From: Candidatus Lambdaproteobacteria bacterium
GTDB taxonomy: Bacteria > SAR324 > JACQKK01
Reading direction: 5' to 3'
Assembly (NCBI GenBank): GCA_016204605.1
Contig: JACQKK010000059.1
Coordinates: 1-39,409 of the forward strand
DNA length: 39,409 nucleotides
A program made the translations under genes and the position numbers. Of the stretch, positions 1 through 8,017 are shown in pieces (positions within the stretch are counted from its first letter, which is position 1; each line of letters opens with the position of its first letter). Below the pieces are notes generated by a model. The model had not been told where the DNA came from and ran no database searches. It saw nothing but the letters and a program-made list of their open reading frames with translations.

Positions 1-331
1 GGGGTTGCCGGCCCGACGCCACAGCGATCCACTCCGGGGAGGGAGGCCGGAGGGCGCCGGGCAGCGCTCCGCAGGCCATCGCCGCGACCCTGACGCCCAC
101 AGACGGCATGAGGTGACGGACGACTTTGGACTTGCCCTGCCCGTCGCGCGCTCCGCACCTGTCGCCGCCGTTCGACAGGGAAGGCCGGATGGCGTTCGCG
201 ATTCGCGCATGGCCGCCCCCTCCCGGACGGCGATCCCGATGGAGTGAAGGGAGGTGCGTGTGGCGATACCCCCGAGGCTCGGGAGCGCGAGGACTGCGCC
301 CGCCGGTACTCGCGCATCATCAGCCCGGGCG
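1..331. other. No supported gene at the left window edge
   Basis: Short reading frames exist here on both strands, as expected in GC-rich DNA. None has a convincing ribosome binding site, a recognisable domain or a protein-like composition; they are rich in Arg, Pro and Ala. The stretch may hold the 3' flank of a gene lying outside the window. I see no RNA gene or repeat in it. Confidence 0.5.
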
Positions 332-652
332 TCAGTGCGGCCGCTCGATCCGCACCACCCAGTGGTCGGGCTCGATCGAGGCGCTGGCCGCGCTGTAACC
401 GCGGCGGCGCATCTGCACCAGCAGCGGCTTGGGCTCGAAGGGAGCATGGACGCTCAACCGCTCGCCGGGCGCCAGTTGCGACACGCAGTCGACGATCACG
501 GCGAAAGGACGGCCGCCGGCAAACAGGAAGCGCCGCACGTCGAGGTGATAGCCGGCGTCGTCGCGCCAGAAGTCGATCTCCGGGGCCACCGGCGGTCGCA
601 GCTCGATCACGCAGGGTTCCTCGATGGGCGGCGGCGCAAGGCATCGGGTCAC
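332..652 (-). CDS. DUF2249-like small protein
   Basis: This short protein (about 106 aa from the GTG at 652, or 92 aa from the GTG at 610) is divergent from the binding-protein array. Its C-terminal 75 residues look like a DUF2249 domain: an LDVR motif near the start, then a PPGERL-like turn (here APGERLSVHAPFEPKPLL), a Gly-Tyr strand and a final WVVRIERP strand. DUF2249 proteins are small TusA-like alpha/beta folds, often found near respiratory or sulfur and nitrogen metabolism genes; their function is not firmly known. The frame stays open far upstream to 1114, but that extension crosses a poly-C tract and a hairpin and overlaps the first binding-protein gene, so I do not include it. The exact start is uncertain. 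Confidence 0.6.
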   Translation of the reverse strand: MTRCLAPPPIEEPCVIELRPPVAPEIDFWRDDAGYHLDVRRFLFAGGRPFAVIVDCVSQLAPGERLSVHAPFEPKPLLVQMRRRGYSAASASIEPDHWVVRIERPH

Positions 653-692
653 CTTACCGCAAGGGGGCGAGGGGCCGGAAGGGTTGCCGCCG

Positions 693-703
693 CCCCCCCC
701 CCC
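693..703. repeat. Poly-C tract (11 C)
   Basis: Eleven consecutive C residues lie between the DUF2249-like gene and the first binding-protein gene, directly before a GC-rich hairpin. Such tracts are prone to slippage in replication and in sequencing. This one is outside any supported coding region. Confidence 0.9.
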
Positions 704-711
704 AACCCTCC

Positions 712-727
712 TCCCCCATCCGGGGGA
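712..727. repeat. GC-rich hairpin (TCCCCC/GGGGGA)
   Basis: A six-base-pair stem with a four-base loop, embedded in a C- and G-rich block. Similar C/G-run hairpins occur in the spacers at 14523-14577 and 20677-20759, so this is probably a copy of a dispersed extragenic element. Confidence 0.45.
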
Positions 728-827
728 AGGAGCCACGGCAGCCATGGTCCGTGCAGAAGCGAGCGGAGCGATTCCGGTCGGTTCGGAGTCACTCAGCGCA
801 GCGAACGCGCGGCCCGTCCGCAAGCGT

Positions 828-855
828 TTGCCTTGGGGGAAAAACGCGGTATATC
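828..855 (+). promoter_or_regulatory. Candidate sigma70-type promoter of the first binding protein
   Basis: TTGCCT (828-833) and TATATC (850-855) are separated by 16 bases and lie about 60 bases before the start codon. The spacer upstream of the second paralog has a similar arrangement (TTGCCA at 2631, then a G-run, AACC, GCG and an ATAT block), which supports a shared ancestral promoter. The match to consensus is weak. Confidence 0.3.
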
Positions 856-914
856 GGTAGAGAGTTTCCGGCTCGGGCCGGACGTCGACAATCGAAGCAC
901 ATTCACGGGGGAAT

Positions 915-2513
915 ATGACCATGAACACTTGCACGCGTCTGGCAAGGCTGGGCCTGGCCTTGATGGCGTTTTCACTGCTCGCCGCGGGCGGCGCGCAGGC
1001 CCAGAAGTATGGCGGCATCATGAAGGCGATGCAGCAAGCGAATCCCGCCACCCTGTCCATGCACGAGACGGCCACCATCAACACCAGTTGGGCGGTCAGC
1101 CCCGTGTACAACAACCTCCTCTATTACGACCCGCTGAAGCCCGTGGAATCGCTGGAGACGGTGATTCCGGAGCTGGCCCGCGAGTGGAACTGGAACGGCG
1201 ATTACACGCAGTTCACGCTCAAGCTGCGCGAGGGGGTGCGCTGGCACGATGGCAAGCCGTTCACCTCGGCCGATGTCAAGCACACTTTCGACCTGGTGCG
1301 CGGCGTTTCCAGCCAGAGGTTCAAGACCAACCCACGCAAGGGCTGGTATGGCAACGTGAAGGACGTCAAGACCAATGGCGACTTCGAGGTCGTGTTCAGC
1401 CTCAAGAAGCCCCAGCCGGCGCTGTTGCAGTTGCTGGCCGCGGGGTATTCGGTGGTGATTCCGGCCCACGTCCCGGTCGAAAAGTTGCGCACGGATACCC
1501 TGGGCACCGGCCCGTTCAAGCTCGCGGAGTACAAGCGCGATCAGGCGTTCCGGGTGCGCAAGAACCCAGACTATTTCATCAAGGGTCGGCCCTACCTCGA
1601 TGGGATCGACTTCCTGATCATCACCAACCGCGCCACGCGGATGGCCGCCCTGCAGACGGGCCAGGTGGAGATCAACCAGCCCGTCGAGACCGACCAGAAG
1701 ACGTACGACATCCTGCGCCAGACCACGCCTGAGATGGAGTACAACAAGATGTACCTGGCGAACAACGTCAACGTGGTCATGAACAACAAGCGCCCGCCGT
1801 TCACCAACTCCAAGCTGCGGCAGGCGATCAACATGTCCCTCAACCGGGGCGCATTCGTGAAGGCGGTGCTGCCCGGCTACCTGCCGGGGGCGTTCATGCT
1901 GCCGCGTCCCTACGGCACCTGGGGGATCGACGTGAACGAGCTCAAGGCGGTGCCCGGCTTCCGCGACCCTGCCGTGGACAAGGAAGAGGCGCGCAAGCTC
2001 ATGCGTGAGCTGGGGTACAACGAGAACAACCGGCTCAAGCTCAAGGTCACCACCCGGACACTCAGCGTCTACGTCGATGGGGCCACCTGGTTCCTGGGCG
2101 AGGTGAAGCAGATCTATATCGATGCCGAGCTGGAGATCGTCGAGGACGGCGCCTGGTATCCGCGCCAGTACCGCCGCGACTACGACATCGCCTGGAACGG
2201 CACCGGCTACGCCGTGGACGATCCCGACGTGGTGTACCCGGAGAACTTCGCCTGCGATTCGCTGCGCAACTACACGAACTACTGCGACCCGGAAGCGGAG
2301 CGGCTGTTCGCGCAGCAGTCCGCCACGATCGACCAGAAGGAGCGGCTCAAGCTGGTGCAGCAGATCGAGCACAAGCTGATCGACGACGTGGCCCGCATCT
2401 CCCTCGCCATGCGGGTGAGCTACTATGCGCGGCGCAACTACGTGAAGGACTTCTTGGGGCACAACACCATTTACAGCATCTCCCGCTTCCAGGACGTCTG
2501 GCTCGACAAGTGA
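915..2513 (+). CDS. ABC transporter solute-binding protein, family 5 (array copy 1)
   Basis: A periplasmic solute-binding protein of 532 aa in the SBP_bac_5 (peptide/oligopeptide/nickel) family. Residues 1-29 are a Sec signal peptide ending AQA, with mature QKYGG at residue 30. There is no lipobox, so the protein should be soluble in the periplasm. Family features seen in order are PVESLETVIPELA, VRWHDGKPF, GTGPFKLAEY, RVRKNPDYF, PYLDGIDF and LRQAINM, and the protein ends VWLDK. Cys447 and Cys457 are ten residues apart and are conserved in all six paralogs, so they may form a disulfide. A second in-frame ATG at 921 is better spaced from the GGGGG at 907-911 and could be the true start. It is the first of six tandem paralogs and by eye is closest to copy 2. 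No permease or ATPase gene accompanies it, and the ligand is unknown. Confidence 0.93.
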   Translation: MTMNTCTRLARLGLALMAFSLLAAGGAQAQKYGGIMKAMQQANPATLSMHETATINTSWAVSPVYNNLLYYDPLKPVESLETVIPELAREWNWNGDYTQFTLKLREGVRWHDGKPFTSADVKHTFDLVRGVSSQRFKTNPRKGWYGNVKDVKTNGDFEVVFSLKKPQPALLQLLAAGYSVVIPAHVPVEKLRTDTLGTGPFKLAEYKRDQAFRVRKNPDYFIKGRPYLDGIDFLIITNRATRMAALQTGQVEINQPVETDQKTYDILRQTTPEMEYNKMYLANNVNVVMNNKRPPFTNSKLRQAINMSLNRGAFVKAVLPGYLPGAFMLPRPYGTWGIDVNELKAVPGFRDPAVDKEEARKLMRELGYNENNRLKLKVTTRTLSVYVDGATWFLGEVKQIYIDAELEIVEDGAWYPRQYRRDYDIAWNGTGYAVDDPDVVYPENFACDSLRNYTNYCDPEAERLFAQQSATIDQKERLKLVQQIEHKLIDDVARISLAMRVSYYARRNYVKDFLGHNTIYSISRFQDVWLDK

Positions 2514-2550
2514 CGGCGCGCCCCGCGCGGCCGCGGCGGCCCGGGCGGCG

Positions 2551-2632
2551 GGCGGCCGGTTGGCGTCGCACGGCCGTCCGCCATCGCCGGCCGGCGCAGT
2601 CGCGTCGCCCGGCGCTGCCGCGGCGGCGGTTT
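2551..2632. repeat. Spacer block A, copy 1 (also at 4397-4478)
   Basis: About 80 bases downstream of copy 1 are near-identical to 4397-4478 downstream of copy 2, differing at a few bases only. The shared core includes GTCGCACGGCCGTCCGCCAT and GGCGCAGTCGCGT. This is direct evidence that gene plus 3' flank was duplicated in tandem. Confidence 0.8.
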
Positions 2633-2732
2633 GCCATAGGGGGCCGAACCGCGAATATGGGAATATGAGATGCCAAGGGGAGGTGACTGCCGGGGCCGGA
2701 CCTCGGCAACACTAGCTATGAGAGGGGGAACT

Positions 2733-4334
2733 ATGCACACGAACACATGCACGCGAATCGCGGCCGCGGTCGCGGTCGTGCTGACGACCTCGCTGGTCGC
2801 GGCGGGCGGCGCGGTCGCCCAGAAGTACGGCGGTATTCTCAGGGCACTGCTACAGAGCAATCCCGCGACCCTGTCCATGCACGAGACGGCCACCATCAAC
2901 ACCAGTTGGGCGGTCAGTCCCATCTACAACAACCTCATCTTCTTCGACCCGCTCAAGCCCGTGGAATCGCTGGAGACGGTGATTCCGGAGCTGGCGGAGA
3001 CCTGGCGCTGGAACAGCGACTACACGCAGCTCACCTTCAAGCTGCGCGAGGGGGTGCGCTGGCACGACGGCAAGCCGTTCAGCTCCGCCGATGTCAAGCA
3101 CACCCTCGATACGGTGCGCGGGGTCTCCGCGCAGCGCTTCAAGACCAACCCGCGCAAGGGCTGGTACGGCAACGTGCAGGAGGTCAAGACCAACGGCGAC
3201 TTGGAGGTCGTGATCAGCCTCAAGAAGCCCCAGCCGGCGCTGGTGCTGCTGCTGGCCGCGGGCTACTCGGTCATGATCCCCGCACACGTCCCCGTGGAGA
3301 AGCTGCGCACGGACGCGATCGGGACCGGCCCCTTCACCCTTGCCGAATATAAGCGCGATCAGGCGATCCGGGTGCGCAAGAACCCGAACTACTTCTTCAA
3401 GGCTCGGCCCTACCTCGATGGGATCGATTTCCAGATCATCACCAGCCGCGCCACGCAGACGGCCGCCCTGCAGACCGGCCAGGTGGAGATCAACCAGCCC
3501 GTCTGGACCGACCACAAGGCATACCTGATCCTGAGCAAGACCACGCCGGAGCTCGAGTACAACAAGATCTACATCTCGAACAACGTCAACGTGGTCATGA
3601 ACAACAAACGCCCGCCCTTCAACAACCCCAAGCTGCGGCAGGCGATCAACATGGCGCTGGACCGATACGCGTTCGTGAAGGCGGTGCTGCCCGGCTACCT
3701 GCCGGGGGCGTTCATGCTGCCGCGCCCCCACGGCTCCTGGGGGATCGACGGGAACGAGCTCAAGGAAGCGGTGCCCGGCTTCCGCGACCCCGCCAGGGAC
3801 AAGGAAGAGGCGCGCAAGCTCATGCGCGAGCTGGGGTACAACGAGAACAACCTGTTCAAGCTCAAGATCACGTCGCGCACGGTGGGCCTCTACGTGGACG
3901 GGGCCACGTGGTTTCTGGGCGAGGTGAAGCAGATCTACGTCGACGCCGAGCTGGAGATCGTCGAGGACGGCGCCTGGTATCCGCGCCTGTACCGCCGCGA
4001 CTACGACATCGCCTGGAACGGCACCGGCTACGGCGTGGACGAACCCGACGTGGTGTACCCGGAGAACTTCGCCTGCGATTCGCTGCGGAACTACACGAGC
4101 TATTGCGACCCGGAGGCGGAGCGGCTCTTCGCGCAGCAGTCCGCCACGATCGACCAGAAGGAGCGGCTCAAGCTGGTGCAGAAGATCGAGCGCAAGCTGG
4201 TCGACGACGTGGCCCGCATCTCCCTCGCCATGCGCGTGGACTATAACGCGCGGCGCAACTACGTGAAGAACTACATGGGCCACAACGCGGTCTACAGCAC
4301 CGCCCGCTTCCAGGACGTGTGGCTCGACAAGTAG
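2733..4334 (+). CDS. ABC transporter solute-binding protein, family 5 (array copy 2)
   Basis: A 533-aa paralog of copy 1 and, by eye, its nearest relative in the array, with long identical runs throughout. The ATG at 2733 follows AGAGGGGGAA at a usual spacing and gives a signal peptide of 29 residues ending AVA before QKYGG. An upstream in-frame ATG at 2670 would put 21 extra residues before this signal, so I reject it. The conserved Cys pair in FACDSLRNYTSYC and the VWLDK end are present. Differences from copy 1 cluster at positions such as Ile for Phe in the DQAIRVRKNP segment, QPVWTDHKAY for QPVETDQKTY, and VGLYVDG for LSVYVDG, which may alter the binding pocket. The spacer after copy 1 is 219 bases, so separate transcription is possible. 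Confidence 0.93.
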   Translation: MHTNTCTRIAAAVAVVLTTSLVAAGGAVAQKYGGILRALLQSNPATLSMHETATINTSWAVSPIYNNLIFFDPLKPVESLETVIPELAETWRWNSDYTQLTFKLREGVRWHDGKPFSSADVKHTLDTVRGVSAQRFKTNPRKGWYGNVQEVKTNGDLEVVISLKKPQPALVLLLAAGYSVMIPAHVPVEKLRTDAIGTGPFTLAEYKRDQAIRVRKNPNYFFKARPYLDGIDFQIITSRATQTAALQTGQVEINQPVWTDHKAYLILSKTTPELEYNKIYISNNVNVVMNNKRPPFNNPKLRQAINMALDRYAFVKAVLPGYLPGAFMLPRPHGSWGIDGNELKEAVPGFRDPARDKEEARKLMRELGYNENNLFKLKITSRTVGLYVDGATWFLGEVKQIYVDAELEIVEDGAWYPRLYRRDYDIAWNGTGYGVDEPDVVYPENFACDSLRNYTSYCDPEAERLFAQQSATIDQKERLKLVQKIERKLVDDVARISLAMRVDYNARRNYVKNYMGHNAVYSTARFQDVWLDK

Positions 4335-4401
4335 CCGTCTCCCAACTCGCTCTGCCAGCCGATCGCCCGGCATTCCCCGATTCCTGAGGGGCGCCGGGCG
4401 G
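4332..4401. repeat. Spacer block B, copy 1 (also at 7940-8008)
   Basis: Starting at the stop codon of copy 2, about 70 bases match the 3' flank of copy 4 with only a few differences. The block contains a hairpin: GCCCGGC (4365-4371) pairs with GCCGGGC (4393-4399), with an inner CCCC/GGGG stem. Here no T-run follows it, unlike at 7973-8015. Confidence 0.8.
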
Positions 4402-4478
4402 CCGGTGGGCGTCGCACGGCCGTCCGCCATCGCCGCGCCGGCGCAGTCGCGTGGCCCGGCGCGGCCGGCGGCGCTCTT
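4397..4478. repeat. Spacer block A, copy 2
   Basis: Near-identical to 2551-2632 downstream of copy 1. It overlaps block B on its left and block C on its right, so this one spacer carries pieces shared with three different neighbours. Confidence 0.8.
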
Positions 4479-4482
4479 TTGC

Positions 4483-4512
4483 TTGACCGGCATGCGCCCA
4501 TTGCACTCTAAT
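4483..4512 (+). promoter_or_regulatory. Sigma70-type promoter of array copy 3
   Basis: TTGACC (4483-4488) and TCTAAT (4507-4512) are separated by 18 bases, and each hexamer matches the consensus at five of six positions. The same elements recur at 6239-6268 in front of copy 4. The leader to the start codon is about 60 bases. Confidence 0.6.
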
Positions 4513-4547
4513 GCTCACAAGGGGGGCATCTCGTCACGCAGTGTCAG

Positions 4548-4565
4548 GTACCCCCGTGCGGGTAC
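4548..4565 (+). promoter_or_regulatory. Leader hairpin abutting the ribosome binding site of copy 3
   Basis: GTACCC (4548-4553) and GGGTAC (4560-4565) form a six-base-pair stem with a six-base loop. It ends one base before the AGGAG ribosome binding site at 4566-4570. It is repeated exactly before copy 4 (6304-6321). It could limit ribosome access, but no regulator is evident. Confidence 0.4.
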
Positions 4566-4578
4566 AGGAGAAAGAGCC

Positions 4579-6180
4579 ATGAAGAAACACACTCTGTTCG
4601 CGACGCAGGCGGCGCTGGCGCTCGGCCTGCTGGCAGGGGCCTTGGCGCTCGCCACCTCCCCGGCGCTGGCTCAAAAATACGGCGGCATTCTCAAAACGGT
4701 TCACCGCACCATTCCGGGCACCCTCTCGATGCATGAGATGCCGACCATACCCTGGTCCCTCAGCTCCTTCAGCAACAGCCTGGTCTACTTCGATCCGCAG
4801 AAGGTGGTGGAATCGCTGGAGACGGTGATTCCGGAGCTCGCGCAGAGCTGGCAGTGGAACGATGCCTACACCCAGCTCACCCTCAGGCTTAGCCGGGGGG
4901 TGAGGTGGCACGACGGCAGGCCGTTCACCGCCAGCGATGCCAAGCATACTTTCGATGTGGTGCGCGGCGTTTCCTCGCAGCGGCTGAAGTTCAACCCGCG
5001 CAAAGGCTGGTACGGCAACGTCAAGGAAATCACGATCAACGGCGACTACGAGATCACATTCCATCTCAGGCAGCCGCAGCCGGCGCTGGTGCTGCTGCTG
5101 GCCTCGGGATATTCGGCCGTAATCCCGGCCCACATTGCAGTGGGCAAGCTGCGCACGGAAGCGGTAGGCACCGGCCCGTTCAAGATGCACGAATACATCC
5201 GCGATCAGGTGATCCGCGTGCGCAAGAACCCTGACTATTTCGTCACAGGCCGGCCCTACCTCGACGGAATCGACTTCGTGATCATCACCAACCGGAACAC
5301 GGAGGTCGCCGCGCTCCAGGGGGGCCAGGTGGAGCTCAACCAGCCCACCGAAACCGACCAGAAGATGTACGAGACCCTGCGCAAGACCACGCCCGAGATG
5401 GTGTTCAACAAGGTCTACATGACGGCCCACGCCAACGTGGTGATGAACAACAAGCGCCCGCCGTTCGACAATCCGAAGCTGCGACAGGCCATCAACATGG
5501 CCCTGGACCGCTATGCCTATGCCAAGTCGGTGCAGCCCGGCAGCCTGCCCGGCGGGTTCATGCTGGCCCGCCCATACGGCTCCTGGGGGCTGGAACCTGG
5601 CGAGCTCAAGGCCGCGGTGCCCGGCTTCCGCGATCCGGCGGTAGACAAGGAGGAGGCGCGCAAGCTCATGCGCGAGCTGGGGTACGACGAGAACCGCCGG
5701 TTCAAGCTCAAGGTGACCTCGCGCACGCCTTCCTTCGCCGTGGACGGGGCCACCTGGTTCCTCGGCGAGGTGAAGCAGATCTACATCGATGCCGAGCTCG
5801 AGATCGTCGAGGATGGCGCCTTTTACCCGCGTCTGTCCCGGCGCGACTACGCCATCGCCTGGAACGGCACCGGCACTGCCGTGGATGATCCCGATGTGGT
5901 GTACCCGGAAAGCTTCTCGTGCAATTCGCTTCGCAACTACACGAACTACTGCGATCCGGAAGCGGAGGCCATGTTCGCAAGGCAGTCGGCCACCATCGAT
6001 CAGCAGGAACGCCTCAAGCTGGTGCACCAGATCGAGCGCAAGCTCATCGACGAAGTGGCCCGCATCTCGGTCGCTTCGCGAGTGGATTACAACGCGCGGC
6101 GCAACTACGTGAAGGGCTTCGTCGGTCACAACTCCGGCTACAACACCGCCCGCTTCCAGGACGTCTGGCTCGACAAGTGA
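4579..6180 (+). CDS. ABC transporter solute-binding protein, family 5 (array copy 3)
   Basis: A 533-aa periplasmic binding protein. The ATG at 4579 follows AGGAGAAAG and begins a 31-residue signal peptide (MKKHTLFATQ...SPALA) before QKYGG; the longer open frame upstream covers the promoter and is not coding. It has the family-5 landmarks VRWHDGRPF, GTGPFKMHEY, PYLDGIDF and LRQAINM, the Cys pair in FSCNSLRNYTNYC, and the VWLDK end. It differs most from its neighbours near the mature N-terminus: MPTIPWSLSSFSNSL replaces the AATLNIQWPASSIYNNL type, and Tyr-rich pocket segments are changed (GAFYPRLSRRDYAIA). A different ligand from copies 1, 2 and 4 is therefore plausible. Promoter and signal peptide are nearly identical to those of copy 4. 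Confidence 0.93.
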   Translation: MKKHTLFATQAALALGLLAGALALATSPALAQKYGGILKTVHRTIPGTLSMHEMPTIPWSLSSFSNSLVYFDPQKVVESLETVIPELAQSWQWNDAYTQLTLRLSRGVRWHDGRPFTASDAKHTFDVVRGVSSQRLKFNPRKGWYGNVKEITINGDYEITFHLRQPQPALVLLLASGYSAVIPAHIAVGKLRTEAVGTGPFKMHEYIRDQVIRVRKNPDYFVTGRPYLDGIDFVIITNRNTEVAALQGGQVELNQPTETDQKMYETLRKTTPEMVFNKVYMTAHANVVMNNKRPPFDNPKLRQAINMALDRYAYAKSVQPGSLPGGFMLARPYGSWGLEPGELKAAVPGFRDPAVDKEEARKLMRELGYDENRRFKLKVTSRTPSFAVDGATWFLGEVKQIYIDAELEIVEDGAFYPRLSRRDYAIAWNGTGTAVDDPDVVYPESFSCNSLRNYTNYCDPEAEAMFARQSATIDQQERLKLVHQIERKLIDEVARISVASRVDYNARRNYVKGFVGHNSGYNTARFQDVWLDK

Positions 6181-6189
6181 TCCTGCCTC

Positions 6190-6206
6190 CCGCGGCTGAG
6201 CCGCGG
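6190..6206 (+). terminator. Hairpin after array copy 3
   Basis: CCGCGGC (6190-6196) and GCCGCGG (6200-6206) form a perfect seven-base-pair stem with a TGA loop, ten bases after the stop codon. No T-run follows, so it may be an mRNA 3'-end stabiliser rather than an intrinsic terminator. Confidence 0.4.
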
Positions 6207-6216
6207 CGGGCGGGGG

Positions 6217-6451
6217 GCGGCCGGCGGCGCTCTTTTGCTTGACCGGCGTGCGCCCATTGCACTCTAATGCTCACAAGGGGGGCATCTCGTCACGCAGTGT
6301 CAGGTACCCCCGTGCGGGTACAGGAGAAAGAGCCATGAGGAAACACGGTCTGTTCGCGACGCAGGCGGCGCTGGCGCTCGGCCTGCTGGCAGGGGCCTTG
6401 GCGCTCGCCACCTCCCCGGTGCTGGCTCAAAAATACGGCGGCATTCTCAAA
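6217..6451. repeat. 235-base direct repeat (block C, copy 2)
   Basis: Second copy of 4461-4695, covering the promoter, leader hairpin, ribosome binding site and signal peptide of array copy 4. Confidence 0.9.
6239..6268 (+). promoter_or_regulatory. Sigma70-type promoter of array copy 4
   Basis: TTGACC (6239-6244) and TCTAAT (6263-6268) with an 18-base spacer, the same as before copy 3. Copies 3 and 4 are therefore expected to be co-regulated, each from its own promoter. Confidence 0.6.
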
Positions 6452-7942
6452 TCGGTGCAACGGGGCAATCCGGCCAGCCTCTCCATCCACGAGGCCGCCA
6501 CGCTCAACATCCAGTGGCCGGCCAGCTCCATATACAACAACCTGGTCTATTTCGACCCGCTGACGATCAAGGAATCGCTGGAGACGGTAATTCCCGAGCT
6601 GGCGCAACGCTGGCAGTGGAACGGCGACTACACCCGGCTCACGTTCAAGCTGCATCAGGGCGTGAAGTGGCACGACGGCAAGCCGTTCACCGCCAAGGAT
6701 GCAAAGCACACCTTCGACTTGGTGCGCGGAGTCGCCGCCCAGAAGCTCAAGCTGAACCCGCGCAAGGCCTGGTACAGCAATGTCAACGAAATCACCACCA
6801 GCGGCGACGATGAGGTGACGTTCCACCTCAAGCGGCCGCAGCCGGCGCTGGTGCTGCTGCTGGCCTCGGGGTATTCGCCGGTGTATCCGGCGCACGTGTC
6901 GCCGGAAAAGCTGCGCATCGACGCGATCGGCACCGGTCCGTTCAAGATGAAGGAGTATGTCCGGGACCAGGCGATCCGGGTGCGCAAGAACCCGGACTAC
7001 TTCGTCGAGGGTCGGCCCTATCTCGATGGGATCGACTACGTGGTCATCACCAGCCGGGGCACGCAGATCGCCGCCCTGCAGTCGGGCCAGGTGGAGATCA
7101 CCCAGCCCACCGAGACAGACCAGAAGATGTACGACACCTTGCGCAAGTCCACGCCCGGGATGGAGTTCAACAAGGTCTACCTCTCGAACACCGTCAACGT
7201 GGTCATGAACAACAAGCGCCCGCCGTTCGACAACCCCAAGCTGCGCCAGGCGATCAACATGGCCCTGGACCGCTATGCCTACGCCAAGGCGGTGCAGCCC
7301 GGCTACCTGCCGGGCGCATACATGCTGGCCCGCCCGCACGGCTCGTGGGGGCTGGCCGCCGACGAGCTGAAGGCCTCGGTACCTGGGTTCCGCGACCCGG
7401 TTAAGGATAAGGAAGAGGCGCGCAAGCTCATGCGCGAACTGGGTTACGACGAGAACAAGCGGTTCAAGATGAAAATCACCACGCGCACGCCCGCGAACTA
7501 CGTCGATGGCGCCACCTGGATCCTGGGCGAGGTGAAGCAGATCTTCATCGATGCCGAACTGGAGATCGTCGAGGACGGCGCCTGGTATCCGCGCCTGTAC
7601 CGGCGCGACTACCAGATTGCCTGGAACGGTACGGGCTACGCCGTGGACGATCCCGATGCGGTGTACGGCGAGAACTTCTCCTGCGACTCGTTGCGGAATT
7701 ATACCAACTACTGCGACCCGGAAGCGGAGCGGCTGTTCGCGCAGCAGTCCTCTACCATCGACCAGAAGGAGCGGTTCAAGCTGGTGCAGCAGATCGAGCA
7801 CAAGCTGATCAACGACGTGGCCCGCATCCCCGTCGCCAACCGCGTGGACTACAACGCCCGGCGGAACTATGTGAAGAACTTCGTGGGCCATAACGCGGTA
7901 TACAGTGTGGCCCGCTTCCAGGATGCATGGCTCGACAAGTAG
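6335..7942 (+). CDS. ABC transporter solute-binding protein, family 5 (array copy 4)
   Basis: A 535-aa periplasmic binding protein. The ATG at 6335 follows AGGAGAAAG. The 31-residue signal peptide differs from that of copy 3 at only three residues (Arg2 for Lys in MRKHG, Gly5 for Thr, and Val for Ala near the cleavage site), then mature QKYGG follows. The mature part is otherwise closer to copy 6 in several segments: ILKSVQRGNP, KWHDG, YSPVYPAHV and SGQVEIT occur in both. This mixture suggests gene conversion or recombination between paralogs. The conserved Cys pair (FSCDSLRNYTNYC) is present, but the end is AWLDK rather than VWLDK. A good intrinsic terminator follows at 7973-8015. Confidence 0.93.
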   Translation: MRKHGLFATQAALALGLLAGALALATSPVLAQKYGGILKSVQRGNPASLSIHEAATLNIQWPASSIYNNLVYFDPLTIKESLETVIPELAQRWQWNGDYTRLTFKLHQGVKWHDGKPFTAKDAKHTFDLVRGVAAQKLKLNPRKAWYSNVNEITTSGDDEVTFHLKRPQPALVLLLASGYSPVYPAHVSPEKLRIDAIGTGPFKMKEYVRDQAIRVRKNPDYFVEGRPYLDGIDYVVITSRGTQIAALQSGQVEITQPTETDQKMYDTLRKSTPGMEFNKVYLSNTVNVVMNNKRPPFDNPKLRQAINMALDRYAYAKAVQPGYLPGAYMLARPHGSWGLAADELKASVPGFRDPVKDKEEARKLMRELGYDENKRFKMKITTRTPANYVDGATWILGEVKQIFIDAELEIVEDGAWYPRLYRRDYQIAWNGTGYAVDDPDAVYGENFSCDSLRNYTNYCDPEAERLFAQQSSTIDQKERFKLVQQIEHKLINDVARIPVANRVDYNARRNYVKNFVGHNAVYSVARFQDAWLDK

Positions 7943-8008
7943 CCGTGTCCCAACTCGCTCTGCCAGCCGATCGCCCGGCGTGCCCCGATTCCTGCGGGGC
8001 GCCGGGCG
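7940..8008. repeat. Spacer block B, copy 2
   Basis: Near-identical to 4332-4401 downstream of copy 2. Here the hairpin is followed by a T-rich tail. Confidence 0.8.
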
Positions 8009-8017
8009 TTTCCTTTT
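7973..8017 (+). terminator. Intrinsic terminator after array copy 4
   Basis: GCCCGGC (7973-7979) pairs with GCCGGGC (8001-8007), with an inner GCCCC/GGGGC stem and a nine-base loop. The tail GTTTCCTTTTCG follows directly. This is the clearest rho-independent terminator in the array and should separate copies 1-4 from copies 5-6. Confidence 0.6.

Larger units (their letters stand above)
4461..4695. repeat. 235-base direct repeat: promoter, leader and signal-peptide region (block C, copy 1)
   Basis: Matches 6217-6451 at a constant offset of 1756 bases. I count five mismatches in 235 bases. It covers the promoter, the 5' leader, the ribosome binding site and the whole signal peptide of copies 3 and 4, and stops just after QKYGGILK. 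Downstream of it the two genes are visibly more diverged. Confidence 0.9.

Noticed and set aside
5..398. Small plus-strand frames at the left edge
   Set aside because: Arg/Pro/Ala-rich, overlapping one another, with no motif and no ribosome binding site.
4405..4578. N-terminal extension of array copy 3 (and likewise 6239-6334 for copy 4)
   Set aside because: The extension covers the promoter, leader hairpin and ribosome binding site and would bury the signal peptide. The internal ATG has AGGAG at the right distance.
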